From Roseospira navarrensis (GTDB lineage Bacteria; Pseudomonadota; Alphaproteobacteria; Rhodospirillales; Rhodospirillaceae), in assembly GCF_009601025.1 (NCBI RefSeq), contig NZ_WIVE01000009.1, positions 1 to 64,000 of the forward strand: DNA of 64,000 nt, in the 5' to 3' direction. How positions within the stretch are numbered: the stretch's first letter is position 1; each line of letters opens with the position of its first letter. Positions 15,850-24,698 of the stretch are shown here, piece after piece. The position numbers were made by a program, and so were the translations under genes. The notes under the pieces are model-generated. The model was not told the DNA's origin. It ran no database searches and saw only the letters and a list, made by a program, of their open reading frames with translations.

Positions 15850-18279
15850 GTGACGGAGCCCGTCTCGCCGCCCATGGCGCCGATCGCCCACCAGATCTGG
15901 GACATGAAGTACCGGCTCAAGACGCCGGCGGGCGAGCCTGTGGATAAATCGGTGGCGGATACGTTGGACCGCGTCGCCCGGGCGCTGGCCGCCGTCGAAG
16001 CGGACCCGGAGACCTGGCGGCAGCGGTTCCGCGCCGCCCTGGAGGACTTCAAGGTGCTGCCGGCGGGCCGCATCCTCGCCGGGGCCGGCACCGACCGCAA
16101 GGTGACCCTGTTCAACTGCTTCGTCATGGGCACCGTCCCGGACGACATGGGCGGCATCTTCGATCACCTGCGCGAAGCCGCGCTGACCATGCAGCAGGGC
16201 GGGGGCATCGGCTACGACTTCTCCACCCTGCGGCCGAAGGGCGCGCCTGTTCACGGGGTGGGCGCCGATGCCTCCGGCCCGCTGTCGTTCATGGATGTGT
16301 GGGACTCCATGTGCCGCACCATCATGAGCGCGGGCTCGCGGCGCGGCGCCATGATGGCCACCCTGCGGTGCGACCATCCGGATATCGAGGCCTTCATCGA
16401 GGCCAAGCGCGAGCCCGGGCGGCTGCGCATGTTCAACCTGTCGGTGCTGGCCACCGACGCCTTCATGGCGGCCGTGGAGGCCGATGCGGCCTGGGATCTG
16501 GTGTTCGACGGCGTGGTGCACCGCACCGTGCGCGCCCGCGACCTGTGGGATCGCATCATGCGGTCCACCTATGACTACGCCGAGCCGGGCGTCATCTTCA
16601 TCGACCGCATCAACCGCAGCAACAATCTGTGGTACTGCGAGGAGATTTATGCAACCAATCCATGTGGTGAACAGCCGTTGCCCCCGTATGGCACCTGCCT
16701 GCTGGGCTCGGTGAACCTGGCCCGGCTGGTGCGCGATCCGTTCACGGCGGAGGCCCGCCTGGACCTGGACGCGCTGGCTGACGTCACCGCGACCGCCGTG
16801 CGCCTGCTCGACAACGTCATCGACGTCTCGCGCTATCCCCTGCCGGAGCAGCGCCGCGAGGCGGAGACCAAGCGCCGCATCGGCCTGGGCATCACCGGGC
16901 TGGCCGATGCGCTGATCCTGTGCGGGGCGCGCTACGGCTCGGATGCGGCGGTGGCCCTCACTCATGACTGGCTGGGGACGCTGCGCCGCGCGGCCTATGC
17001 GGCGTCCATTGATCTGGCGCGCGAGAAGGGGCCGTTCCCGCTGTTCGACCGCGACAAATATCTGGAGGGCGAGACCATCCAGGCCCTGGACGCGGACCTG
17101 CGCGCCGGGATCGCCGAATACGGCATCCGCAACGCGCTGGTCACCTCGGTCGCACCCACCGGCACCATCTCGCTGTTCGCCGACAACATCTCGTCGGGCC
17201 TGGAGCCGGTGTTCAGCTTCGCCTACACCCGCGCCGTGCTGCAGACCGACGGCAGCCGCCGGGAGGAGACCGTCTCGGACTACGCTTGGCGGTTGTTCCG
17301 CGTGATGAAGGGCGAGGACGCCCCACTGCCCGACGCCTTCGTGGATGCCCAGGCGCTCAGTCCGCGCGATCATCTGGTGATGCAGGCGACCGTCCAGCGG
17401 TACATCGACAGCGCCGTGTCCAAGACCATCAACGTGCCCGAGGACCTGCCGTTCGCGGCCTTCAAGGACGTCTACTGGCAGGCGTGGCAGAGCGGCTGCA
17501 AGGGCTGCACCACCTATCGGCCGAACCCGGTGACCGGCGCTGTGCTGACGGTCTCCGCGCCGTCGGTGTCGCCCGAGGCGCCGGCGCCGGAGGGCACGCC
17601 TGCGCCCGAACTGCCGCCCGAGGTGGCCGCGGATCCGGGCGACGATCTGGCCACCACCGCCGGCCCCGGCCTGACGGAGACCCGCGACCCGGCGGCGCGT
17701 CGGTCCGGCGAGGGCCGGGTGGTCCATCTGACCCGGCCACTCGACCGGCCGGAGGTGCTGCCCGGCCGGACCTACAAGGTCCGTTGGCCGGAGAGCGACC
17801 ACGCCATCTACATCACCGTCAACGATGTGGTTGGCCCGGAAGGCCGCCGCCGCCCGTTCGAGGTGTTCATCAATTCCAAGAACATGGAGCATTACGCCTG
17901 GACGGTGGCCCTGACCCGCATGATCTCGGCCGTGTTCCGGCGCGGCGGGGATGTCCGCTTCGTGGTCGAGGAGCTGAAGGCCGTGTTCGACCCGCGCGGC
18001 GGCCAGTGGATGGGCGGGCGCTACGTGCCGTCGCTGCTGGCGGCCATCGGCGGCGTGATCGAACAGCACATGATCGAGACCGGGTTCCTGGGCGAGTCCG
18101 AGGACATCGCGACGGACCCATGGAGTGTGCAGGCCATGGAGGGCGACGGCGGTCCGGTGGTCGAGCCGACATCGCGTCCGGCGGGGATGCGGTTCTGTCC
18201 GAAATGCGGTCAGCCCACCCTGATCCGCCAGGAAGGCTGCGACACCTGCACGAGCTGCGGCCATTCCCGCTGCGGGTAG
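15850..18279 (+). CDS. nrdJ: Adenosylcobalamin-dependent (class II) ribonucleotide reductase NrdJ
   Basis: Reduces ribonucleotides to deoxyribonucleotides using a radical generated from coenzyme B12. The 809-residue protein carries the barrel signatures FNCFVMG and NPCGEQPLPPYGTCLLGSVN (active-site Cys272), RRGAMMATL, and the APTGTISLFADN loop. A C-terminal TSCPD-type domain (KNMEHYAWTVALTRMIS) and a final Cys-rich tail (CPKC, then CDTCTSCGHSRC) that passes electrons from thioredoxin are both present. The GTG at 15850 is chosen because AGAGGA lies nine bases upstream; an earlier ATG would add a non-conserved extension. A DnaA box lies upstream and another inside the first 100 bases. B12 dependence links it to the cobalt import locus in this window. 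Confidence 0.93.
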   Translation: MTEPVSPPMAPIAHQIWDMKYRLKTPAGEPVDKSVADTLDRVARALAAVEADPETWRQRFRAALEDFKVLPAGRILAGAGTDRKVTLFNCFVMGTVPDDMGGIFDHLREAALTMQQGGGIGYDFSTLRPKGAPVHGVGADASGPLSFMDVWDSMCRTIMSAGSRRGAMMATLRCDHPDIEAFIEAKREPGRLRMFNLSVLATDAFMAAVEADAAWDLVFDGVVHRTVRARDLWDRIMRSTYDYAEPGVIFIDRINRSNNLWYCEEIYATNPCGEQPLPPYGTCLLGSVNLARLVRDPFTAEARLDLDALADVTATAVRLLDNVIDVSRYPLPEQRREAETKRRIGLGITGLADALILCGARYGSDAAVALTHDWLGTLRRAAYAASIDLAREKGPFPLFDRDKYLEGETIQALDADLRAGIAEYGIRNALVTSVAPTGTISLFADNISSGLEPVFSFAYTRAVLQTDGSRREETVSDYAWRLFRVMKGEDAPLPDAFVDAQALSPRDHLVMQATVQRYIDSAVSKTINVPEDLPFAAFKDVYWQAWQSGCKGCTTYRPNPVTGAVLTVSAPSVSPEAPAPEGTPAPELPPEVAADPGDDLATTAGPGLTETRDPAARRSGEGRVVHLTRPLDRPEVLPGRTYKVRWPESDHAIYITVNDVVGPEGRRRPFEVFINSKNMEHYAWTVALTRMISAVFRRGGDVRFVVEELKAVFDPRGGQWMGGRYVPSLLAAIGGVIEQHMIETGFLGESEDIATDPWSVQAMEGDGGPVVEPTSRPAGMRFCPKCGQPTLIRQEGCDTCTSCGHSRCG
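15939..15947 (-). promoter_or_regulatory. Second perfect DnaA box, inside nrdJ
   Basis: TGTGGATAA again matches the DnaA consensus exactly, 278 bp from the upstream copy and 90 bp into the coding sequence, in the same orientation. It may be chance in a coding region, but the pair brackets the promoter and start. Confidence 0.4.
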
Positions 18280-18330
18280 GGGACAGGTGCGGGCAGCATC
18301 CCGGCCATGGGCCATCATGGAGAAATCGGC

Positions 18331-18443
18331 GTCATCCTGACGAAGCGAAGCGACGGAAGGATCTCGGGCCGGAGTGTGAATGCTCTGGCCCGATGTCCCC
18401 GGCCCATCGAGATCCTTCGCAGCTTTCAGCGGCTCAGGACGAC
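18331..18443. repeat. REP-like intergenic element with inverted ends
   Basis: The left end reads GTCATCCTGA...GGAAGGATCTC and the right end is its approximate reverse complement, GAGATCCTTCGC...CTCAGGACGAC. This is the widely found GTCATCCTGA/GAAGGATCTC type of intergenic palindrome. It occupies the space between the two convergent genes. Confidence 0.6.
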
Positions 18444-18532
18444 GCGAAAGGCGACGGCCAGGGCGCCTGCGTCGGAGGTCCCGCCTGCGGGGTCGACAAG
18501 ACCCGCGTGCCAGAGAGTCCCCGCACACACGA

Positions 18533-18571
18533 ACCCCCCGGCGCGGCGGGCGCACCGGGGGGTGTCGTTTT
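18533..18571 (+). terminator. Intrinsic terminator between nrdJ and hflC
   Basis: A perfect 9-bp stem, ACCCCCCGG (18533-18541) with CCGGGGGGT (18555-18563), has a 13-base loop and is followed on the plus strand by GTCGTTTT. It suits nrdJ read-through on the plus strand, and because it starts 30 bases beyond the hflC stop it may also act on the opposite strand. Confidence 0.65.
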
Positions 18572-18592
18572 GGCCCGAACGGTCGGATCGGT

Positions 18593-19486
18593 CTATTGCG
18601 CCGGAGACGCCGTCCCCGCACCGCCGGTGATGTCGCCGAAGTAGCGGAAGAAGTCGCTGTCCGGCGACAGCACCATGGAGGTTTCGCCGTCGGACAGGGC
18701 GTTCCGATAGGCTTCCATCGAGCGATAGAACCGGAAGAACGACTCGTCGCGGCCGAACGCGTCGGCGTAGATGCGGATGGCCTCGGCGTCGCCCTGACCG
18801 CGGATCGCCTGGGATCGGTTCTGCGCCTCGGCGACGATCACGGTCTTCTCGCGATCGGCGCGCGCCCGGATCTGCTGGGCCAGCTCGCGGCCCTGGGCGC
18901 GGGCCTCGCGGGCCTCGCGTTCACGCTCCGAGCGCATCCGCTCGAAGATGGCCTGGCTGGTCTGCGTGGGCAGGTCGGCGCGCCGGATGCGGACGTCGGT
19001 CACCGCGATGCCCAGATCGCGGGCCTCGGCATCCACCTGCAGGCGGATCCGGTTCATGAGATCCGTGCGTTCCTCGGACAGAAGCTGGCTGAGGTTCACG
19101 TTACCCAGCACGCGGCGCAGGGCGGAGATGATGATGTCCGACAGGCGGGACCGCGCGTTGTTTTCGAACGTCACCGCCTGATAGAAGCGCACCGGATCCT
19201 CGATCTGCCACCGCGTGTACGTGTCCACCACGACGCGCTTCTGGTCGGCGAGGATCACCTCTTCGCCGGGCGGGTTCAGGCCCATGATGCGCTTTTCGTA
19301 AAAGACCACGTTCTGGACGAACGGAATCTTCACGTTCAGGCCGGGTTCCTTGATGACGCGGCGCGGGTCGCCGAACTGCATCACGATGGCCTGTTCGGTC
19401 TGATGCACGATGAACAGCGCGTTGGCGGCCACGAAGGCGCCGAGGGCGAGCACGGCCACAAGGCCGACGAGCAGATACTTTTTCAT
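18593..19486 (-). CDS. hflC: HflC, FtsH protease modulator
   Basis: Forms the HflKC cage around the membrane AAA protease FtsH. The 297-residue protein has one N-terminal membrane helix (about residues 4-24, LLVGLVAVLALGAFVAANALF) followed by a prohibitin/SPFH domain (VHQTEQAIVMQFGDPRRVIK onwards) and a long charged helix rich in Arg/Glu (EREAREARAQGRELAQQ). The final residues FRYFGD are typical. Its ATG overlaps the hflK stop by four bases. Confidence 0.93.
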   Translation of the reverse strand: MKKYLLVGLVAVLALGAFVAANALFIVHQTEQAIVMQFGDPRRVIKEPGLNVKIPFVQNVVFYEKRIMGLNPPGEEVILADQKRVVVDTYTRWQIEDPVRFYQAVTFENNARSRLSDIIISALRRVLGNVNLSQLLSEERTDLMNRIRLQVDAEARDLGIAVTDVRIRRADLPTQTSQAIFERMRSEREREAREARAQGRELAQQIRARADREKTVIVAEAQNRSQAIRGQGDAEAIRIYADAFGRDESFFRFYRSMEAYRNALSDGETSMVLSPDSDFFRYFGDITGGAGTASPAQ

Positions 19487-20700
19487 CGGGCGGCCTCCCC
19501 GTCCGTCGGGGCCATCAGGCTGCTGGCCGAGGGCGTGTTGCGGCCCCCGCCACCGGGCGTGGTCCCGGTCCCGTTCTGCCGCATGCGGTTCTGAAGCTCC
19601 GGCAGGGGCAGATAGGGCACGACGCCGCTGCCGCCTTCCGTGCCGATGATGACCTTGTTCACGCTGCCAAGCACCTGTTCCATGGTCTCCAGATAGATTC
19701 GCTCGGTGGTGACGGTCTTGTCCACGCTGTAGGCCTGATAGACCGAGTCGAAGCGGGCGGCGTCACCCTCGGCGCGGTTGACGATCTCTTCCTTGTAGGC
19801 TTCGGCCTGCTGCAGAAGCTGCTCGGCCTCGCCGCGCGCCTCGGGGATGATCGAGTTGCGGTAGGCTTCGGCCTCGTTGCGGAGCCGCTCGCGGTCGGCG
19901 CGGGCCCGCTGCACGTCGTTGAACGCGTCCACCACCTCACCGGGCGGGTCCACCTTCAGAAGCTGCACACGCACGACGCGGATGCCCGCCGCGTATTCGT
20001 TCATCAGGCTCTGCAGCGTTTCCTTGGTGTCTTCCTCGACCGTCTGGCGGCCCTCGGTCAGGGCGACCTGAATCGGGGTCTGGCCGATCACCTCGCGCAT
20101 GGCGCTTTCCGCGGCCAACTGCACGGCTTCTTCGGGATCGCGCAGGTTGAAGAGGTAGTCCCCCGCCTCGTCGATCACCCACACCACCGAGAAGTCGATG
20201 TCGATGATGTTCTCGTCGCCGGTCAGCATCAGGCTTTCCTCGACCACGTCGCGGCGCGCGTCGGGATTGTTGCCGATCTGGCGAAAGCCGATCACGACCC
20301 GATTCTCGCGCGTGACCTTCGGCGTCAGCGCGGTCTCGATCGGGTACGGCCAGTGATAGTGCAGGCCCGGCTGCGTGGTGTACACGTACTCGCCGAAGCG
20401 CATGACCACGCCCTGCTCGTCCGTCTGCACCCGGTAGAACCCGGTCAGACCCCATAGCGCCACCAGAACCAGAATGCCCAGGCCCACGGCCTTGGGGCCG
20501 AGATTCTTGGGCATCAGGCCGCGCAGGCGCTCCTGGCCCTGCCGCAGCATCTCTTCCAGGTCCGGGGGCGGGTTCCGGGGACCGCCGCCCGAGGACCCGC
20601 CGCCGGTGCCGCGACCCCAGGGGCCGTTGCCCCCGCCGCCGCCGTTGCCGCCGCCGCCCCAGGGACCGCCGCCACCGCCGCCTTGCGGATTCCATGCCAT
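19483..20700 (-). CDS. hflK: HflK, FtsH protease modulator
   Basis: Partner of HflC in the inner membrane. The 405-residue protein begins with a glycine-rich cytoplasmic segment of about 60 residues (MAWNPQGGGGGGPWGGG), then a membrane helix (AVGLGILVLVALWGL, about 71-86), the SPFH domain (VQTDEQGVVMRFGEYV) and a long coiled helix, ending in a low-complexity tail. The glycine-rich start and IETALTPKVTRENRVVIGF region are characteristic. First gene of the hflKC operon, with a candidate promoter about 90 bp upstream. Confidence 0.94.
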   Translation of the reverse strand: MAWNPQGGGGGGPWGGGGNGGGGGNGPWGRGTGGGSSGGGPRNPPPDLEEMLRQGQERLRGLMPKNLGPKAVGLGILVLVALWGLTGFYRVQTDEQGVVMRFGEYVYTTQPGLHYHWPYPIETALTPKVTRENRVVIGFRQIGNNPDARRDVVEESLMLTGDENIIDIDFSVVWVIDEAGDYLFNLRDPEEAVQLAAESAMREVIGQTPIQVALTEGRQTVEEDTKETLQSLMNEYAAGIRVVRVQLLKVDPPGEVVDAFNDVQRARADRERLRNEAEAYRNSIIPEARGEAEQLLQQAEAYKEEIVNRAEGDAARFDSVYQAYSVDKTVTTERIYLETMEQVLGSVNKVIIGTEGGSGVVPYLPLPELQNRMRQNGTGTTPGGGGRNTPSASSLMAPTDGEAAR

Positions 20701-20799
20701 TGACGATTATCCTTCCGCTTCCATGTTCCAGGCCTGAGGGTACGCACCCGGGCCACCGGCACACCCCGATTCCATCGGGATACCCTTAAAGCTGGCCCC

Positions 20800-20828
20800 G
20801 GTATAGGACACCTGGGCCGTTGCGGCAA
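20800..20828 (-). promoter_or_regulatory. Candidate hflKC promoter
   Basis: On the minus strand TTGCCG, 17 bases and TATACC give a plausible sigma-70 type promoter pointing toward hflK, leaving a leader of about 90 bases. Each hexamer matches the consensus at four of six positions. Confidence 0.4.
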
Positions 20829-20923
20829 CGTCGCGCCCGGGGCCGGAGGGGTCGCAGCGCGGGTCCGGGGGCGCGTCGGTCGACGCCTCCGGGATATCGG
20901 ACAGACGCAAGGAGTTTTCAAGC

Positions 20924-22039
20924 ATGGCCACCGTAAGCCGGGACGACGTGATCGCCACCCTGAGCCGTCTCTCCGACCCGGAGACCGGCCGCGACCCCGT
21001 CGCGCTCGGATGGGTGCAGGGTGTGGCGGTCAAGGATGGCCACGTCACCGCCGCGCTGGAGGTCCCGCCGGAGCGTGGTCCCGCCCTGGAGCCGCTGCGC
21101 AAGGCGGCCGAAGCGGCGGTGCACGCCATGCCGGGGGTGCTGACCGCGACCATCGTGCTGACCGCCCAGCGCGCCCAGGGCAGCCAGCCCGGACCCGCCG
21201 GCCAGCCGCGCCAGGGCACCGCCGGCCGCGCCCAGTCCATCGCACCCCCGGGGGTGCGGCACATCATCGCCGTGGCCTCGGGCAAGGGCGGCGTGGGCAA
21301 GTCCACCACCGCCGCCAATCTGGCCCTGGCCCTGGCCGCGCGCGGCCAGCGGGTCGGGGTGTTCGACGCCGACATCTACGGCCCGTCCATGCCCCGCATG
21401 CTCGGTCTGGCCGGGCAGCGCCCGACGCTGGCCGATGACCGCATCCAGCCGCTCGAGTCGATGGGGCTGAAGGTCATGTCCATCGGCTTCATGATGAACG
21501 AGGAAGACCCGGTGGTCTGGCGCGGTCCCATGGTGATGGGCGCGCTGGAGCAGATGTTGCGCGACGTGGACTGGGGCGAGCTGGACGTGATGGTCGTGGA
21601 CATGCCCCCGGGCACCGGCGACACCCAGTTGACCATGAGCCAGCGCGTGCCGCTGGCCGGGGCGGTGATCGTCTCCACGCCGCAGGACATCGCCCTGCTG
21701 GATGCCCGCAAGGGGCTGAACATGTTCCGCAAGGTGGATGTGCCGGTGCTCGGCATCGTCGAGAACATGAGCTACTACGTCTGCCCCAACTGCGGCCACC
21801 GCGAGGAGGTGTTCGCCCACGGCGGCGCGGAAAAGACGGCGGCACAGATGGGCTGCCCGTTCCTGGGCGCGATCCCGCTCGACATCGCCATTCGCGTGAA
21901 CGCGGACGCCGGCACGCCGATCGTGGTGACGGACCCCGAGGGCGCGCACGCCAGGGCGTATCTGGCGATCGCCGACAGCATCCTGGCGCAGATCGACTCG
22001 GGCGCCCGTCCGGCCGCCCCAAAAATTCGGTTTACGTGA
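20924..22039 (+). CDS. apbC: Mrp/NBP35-family iron-sulfur cluster carrier ATPase (ApbC)
   Basis: Carries or inserts [4Fe-4S] clusters into apoproteins. The 371-residue protein has an N-terminal DUF59-like (MIP18) domain (residues 5-80), then the deviant P-loop GKGGVGKST at 120-128, the FDADIYGPSMPRMLG block and the cluster-binding CPNC at residues 287-290. The order of domains and the CxxC motif separate it from MinD. It is transcribed away from hflK and its 3' end overlaps that of the convergent DUF72 gene by 8 bp. Confidence 0.92.
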   Translation: MATVSRDDVIATLSRLSDPETGRDPVALGWVQGVAVKDGHVTAALEVPPERGPALEPLRKAAEAAVHAMPGVLTATIVLTAQRAQGSQPGPAGQPRQGTAGRAQSIAPPGVRHIIAVASGKGGVGKSTTAANLALALAARGQRVGVFDADIYGPSMPRMLGLAGQRPTLADDRIQPLESMGLKVMSIGFMMNEEDPVVWRGPMVMGALEQMLRDVDWGELDVMVVDMPPGTGDTQLTMSQRVPLAGAVIVSTPQDIALLDARKGLNMFRKVDVPVLGIVENMSYYVCPNCGHREEVFAHGGAEKTAAQMGCPFLGAIPLDIAIRVNADAGTPIVVTDPEGAHARAYLAIADSILAQIDSGARPAAPKIRFT

Positions 22040-22763
22040 CGTCCCCGACCATCTCCATCAGGCGGGCCGCGTTGCGGGGCGCGTGCCCGTCCTGATCGTT
22101 GTCGAAGAACACGTAGACGTCCTTTCCCTCGTCCCGCCAGGCGCGGGCCTGCGCGGCCCAGCCTCCCAGGGCCTCGTCGTCGTAGGACCCCTCGTAGGCT
22201 TTGCCCGGGCCGTGCAGGCGGACATAGGCGAAATCGGCGGTGGTCTTGACCGGCGAGGTCCGGCCGTCGATGTCGTAGACGGCGAACGCGGCAGAGTGGC
22301 GGGCCAGAACCGCGTCGATCTCGTCGGAGAACCAGCTTTCGTCGCGCGCCTCGACGGCGCACCGCAGGTCGTCCGGCACGGCCGCCAGCAGGGCGTCGAG
22401 GCGCTCAGGATTCGCGCGCCAGTTCGGCGGCAACTGGAACAGCAGCGGCCCCAAACGGTCGCCCAGCGACCGTGCGGCGTCCAGGAACCGGGCCAGGCTG
22501 TCCGCCGGGTCCTTCAGCTTCTTCATGTGGGTGATGTAGCGGCTGGCCTTGCAGGCGAACACGAACCCGTCCGGAGTCTGCGCCCGCCAGGACGCCAGCG
22601 TGTCCGGCGACGGCAGGGCGTAAAAGGTATTGTTGACCTCCACCGCCGGGAACCGGCCGGCGTACTGCGCCAGCCGGTCGGCGGGGCGGGTGCTCTCCGG
22701 ATAGAACGGCCCGACCCAGTGGTCGTAGTGCCACCCGGAGGTTCCGATCAGGATGCGGGCCAT
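22032..22763 (-). CDS. DUF72 domain protein
   Basis: A 243-residue member of the DUF72 (YecE-like) family, a TIM-barrel fold of unknown biochemical role. Typical features are the start IGTSGWHYDHWVGPFYP, VEVNNTFYALPSPDTLASW, FVFACKASRYITHMKKL and the C-terminal VYVFFDNDQDGHAPRNA. No export signal. It is convergent with apbC (8-bp overlap) and lies 12 bp downstream of the aldolase gene on the same strand, so the two are probably co-transcribed. Confidence 0.87.
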   Translation of the reverse strand: MARILIGTSGWHYDHWVGPFYPESTRPADRLAQYAGRFPAVEVNNTFYALPSPDTLASWRAQTPDGFVFACKASRYITHMKKLKDPADSLARFLDAARSLGDRLGPLLFQLPPNWRANPERLDALLAAVPDDLRCAVEARDESWFSDEIDAVLARHSAAFAVYDIDGRTSPVKTTADFAYVRLHGPGKAYEGSYDDEALGGWAAQARAWRDEGKDVYVFFDNDQDGHAPRNAARLMEMVGDVT

Positions 22764-22775
22764 GATCGAAGGTCC

Positions 22776-23792
22776 TCAGGCGACAAGTTGGCCCAGCGCG
22801 GCTTGCTGGTTGGCCTTGGCCCGGTCCAGGAACGCCGCCCGTGCCGCCCCGGCGTTGGCGTTGTCGCCCGCCCAGGTCTTCAGCGCGGCCTGTTGCAGCG
22901 CCCGGCCGTAGGAGAAGCTGAGCGGCCACGGCGCGCCCTCCAGCCGTGCCCGCCGGTTGATGGCATCCAGGTTGATGGTGGCCTGCTCGTCATCCTGGCC
23001 GCCGGACAGGAACACGATCCCCGGGACGGCCGCCGGCACGGTGCGGCGGAAACAGGCCAGGGTGCGTTCCGCCACGGTGTCCGGATCGGCCTGATCGGCG
23101 GCGTCCTTGCCGGAGATCACCATGTTCGGCTTGAGAAGCATCCCCTCCGGCCGCACGCCCTGGATGCGCAGGTCCTCGAACACCGCATGCTGCACGGCTT
23201 CGGTGGCCGAGAAACAGGCCGCGATGTCGTGGCCGCCGTCCATCAGCACTTCCGGCTCGACGATGGGCACCAAGCCGTTTTCCTGAGCCAGCGCGGCATA
23301 GCGCGCCAGAGCATGTGCGTTCACGTGGATGCTGCGCGCACTGGGCCGACCGTCGCCGATGCTGTAGACCGCGCGCCACTTGGCGAAGCGCGCCCCCAGG
23401 GCGGCGTATTCCTTGAACCGATCGCGCAGGCCGTCCAGACCCTCGGTCACGGTCTCGCCGCCGTCGGGCTCGGGCGCAAGCGGCTTGGCCCCCGTGTCCA
23501 CCTTGATGCCGGGGATCATGCCCGCGTCCTCGATCAGACGCACCAGCGGGGTGCCGTCCGGGGCGGCCTGCCGGATGGTCTCGTCGTACAGGATCACGCC
23601 GCTGACATGCGCGCCGATGCCCGGCGTGCCCACCAGCATGTGGCGGTAGTCGCGGCGGCTGGTCTCCGTGGACTCCACGCCCACGGCGTCGAAGCGCTTG
23701 CGGATCGAGCCGGTGCTCTCGTCCGCCGCCAGCAGGCCCTTGCCGTCGGCGACCAGGGCGGTGGCGGTTTCGTGCAGTCGTGCGATGTCCAA
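22776..23792 (-). CDS. fba: Class I fructose-bisphosphate aldolase
   Basis: Cleaves fructose 1,6-bisphosphate through a lysine Schiff base in glycolysis and gluconeogenesis. The 338-residue protein matches the eukaryote-like class I family: GKGLLAADESTGSIRKRF near the N-terminus, FAKWRAVYSIGD in the middle, and GMLLKPNMVISGKD, which holds the Schiff-base lysine. The TTG at 23792 is chosen because GGGAGG lies just before it and it gives family length; the longer open frame runs into the neighbouring gene's territory. With the 1-phosphofructokinase gene nearby it points to hexose metabolism. Confidence 0.9.
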   Translation of the reverse strand: MDIARLHETATALVADGKGLLAADESTGSIRKRFDAVGVESTETSRRDYRHMLVGTPGIGAHVSGVILYDETIRQAAPDGTPLVRLIEDAGMIPGIKVDTGAKPLAPEPDGGETVTEGLDGLRDRFKEYAALGARFAKWRAVYSIGDGRPSARSIHVNAHALARYAALAQENGLVPIVEPEVLMDGGHDIAACFSATEAVQHAVFEDLRIQGVRPEGMLLKPNMVISGKDAADQADPDTVAERTLACFRRTVPAAVPGIVFLSGGQDDEQATINLDAINRRARLEGAPWPLSFSYGRALQQAALKTWAGDNANAGAARAAFLDRAKANQQAALGQLVA

Positions 23793-23868
23793 GGGAGCCT
23801 CCCGTTCGGTGTCGTCTTCGGCGGATGGGGTCCCGCCCAGGGCGGGTGGGGCGGGGCGTTCCTTCACA

Positions 23869-24567
23869 TCACCCGTCCGATGCCGGGGTGACATCGCCGT
23901 ACACAAACGGCGTGGTCCCCACAACCATAGTGCGCGGGTAGGCGAAGGTCACCACCTCGTCGTCCCGCGCGACCGTGCCGGCCGTCCAGGGCAGGGCGTA
24001 CATCGCCTGGGTCTGCGTCAGGTCCACCACGTAGGCAGTCAGGTCCCCGGCCGGATTGAACATCAGATCATCCACCGCGCCGGTGCCGTCCGCCAGGGTC
24101 ACGCGCAGGTCCAGCAGCTCGCGGGCGGTCCAATCCATGGGCTCGGGGGCGGCGTCCGTCACCATCTCAAGACGGCTGGCGACCGCCTCGGTGTCCAGGC
24201 CCAGCTCCACCGAGCCGGTGGCGGGATTGATGTCCGCTTGGGTCCAGGGGACCTCGAACCAGCCCAGCGCGCCGTCCGTCCTGGCGGCGCGCACGACGAT
24301 GGTCTCGATCAGGCCCGTGGTGCCGATGGTGGCGTCGTGGACGATGCCCACGGCATCGCCGTCGCGGCTCAGCACGGTGCCGCCCAGAATGCCGGACATG
24401 CGCCAGTCGCTGTACAGCGGCGTCGTGTCCCAGGTCTCCAGGCCCTTGGCGGGCGGGGACAACGCGGCGCCCCCATCGGAGGCGGCCGGCGCCGGGCCGG
24501 TCAGCGCGAGGGGCCCGGCGGCCAGGGCCAGGGCGAAGGCGGCGGGGGTGCGGATCATGCGGGTCAT
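23869..24567 (-). CDS. Exported protein with PRC-barrel-like domains
   Basis: A 232-residue protein with a signal peptide (FALALAAGPLALTGPAPAA, cleavage near residue 30). The mature part has a PRC-barrel pattern twice: SDWRMSGILGGTVLSRDGDAVGIV leading into DATIGTTGLIETIVV, and later RVTLADGTGAVDDLMFN then TAYVVD. Exported PRC-barrel proteins are common stress-related periplasmic proteins in alphaproteobacteria; the biochemical role is unknown. A stress-sigma-like site with one mismatch lies about 90 bp upstream, between it and the MFS gene. Confidence 0.7.
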   Translation of the reverse strand: MTRMIRTPAAFALALAAGPLALTGPAPAASDGGAALSPPAKGLETWDTTPLYSDWRMSGILGGTVLSRDGDAVGIVHDATIGTTGLIETIVVRAARTDGALGWFEVPWTQADINPATGSVELGLDTEAVASRLEMVTDAAPEPMDWTARELLDLRVTLADGTGAVDDLMFNPAGDLTAYVVDLTQTQAMYALPWTAGTVARDDEVVTFAYPRTMVVGTTPFVYGDVTPASDG

Positions 24568-24656
24568 GAGTCACTCTCCCGTGTGGTGCGAACAGGGACG
24601 CCACGGGCACGCCCAAGGGTGTCGGCGCGCCGCCGTGGCGATGGGCTTGCCCAGGA

Positions 24657-24682
24657 AACTCATGACCCGGGGGGCGGGTTCC
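24657..24682 (-). promoter_or_regulatory. Weak EcfG-type promoter for the PRC-barrel gene
   Basis: On the minus strand GGAAC, 17 bases and AGTT differ from the general stress response consensus GGAAC-N16/17-CGTT in one base. Position and direction fit the PRC-barrel gene (start 24567). Confidence 0.35.
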
Positions 24683-24698
24683 AGCCCCGCCCGCCCCG

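Larger units (their letters stand above)
18280..18592. other. Convergent intergenic region between nrdJ and hflC
   Basis: This 313-bp gap contains a REP-like element (18331-18443) and a strong hairpin (18533-18563). No convincing gene is present on either strand. Confidence 0.6.

Noticed and set aside
15751-18621. A 956-residue open frame on the minus strand opposite nrdJ
   Set aside because: It is the antisense shadow of nrdJ: composition is His/Arg/Gly-rich, no domain is recognisable, and the plus-strand frame encodes a complete, motif-rich enzyme.
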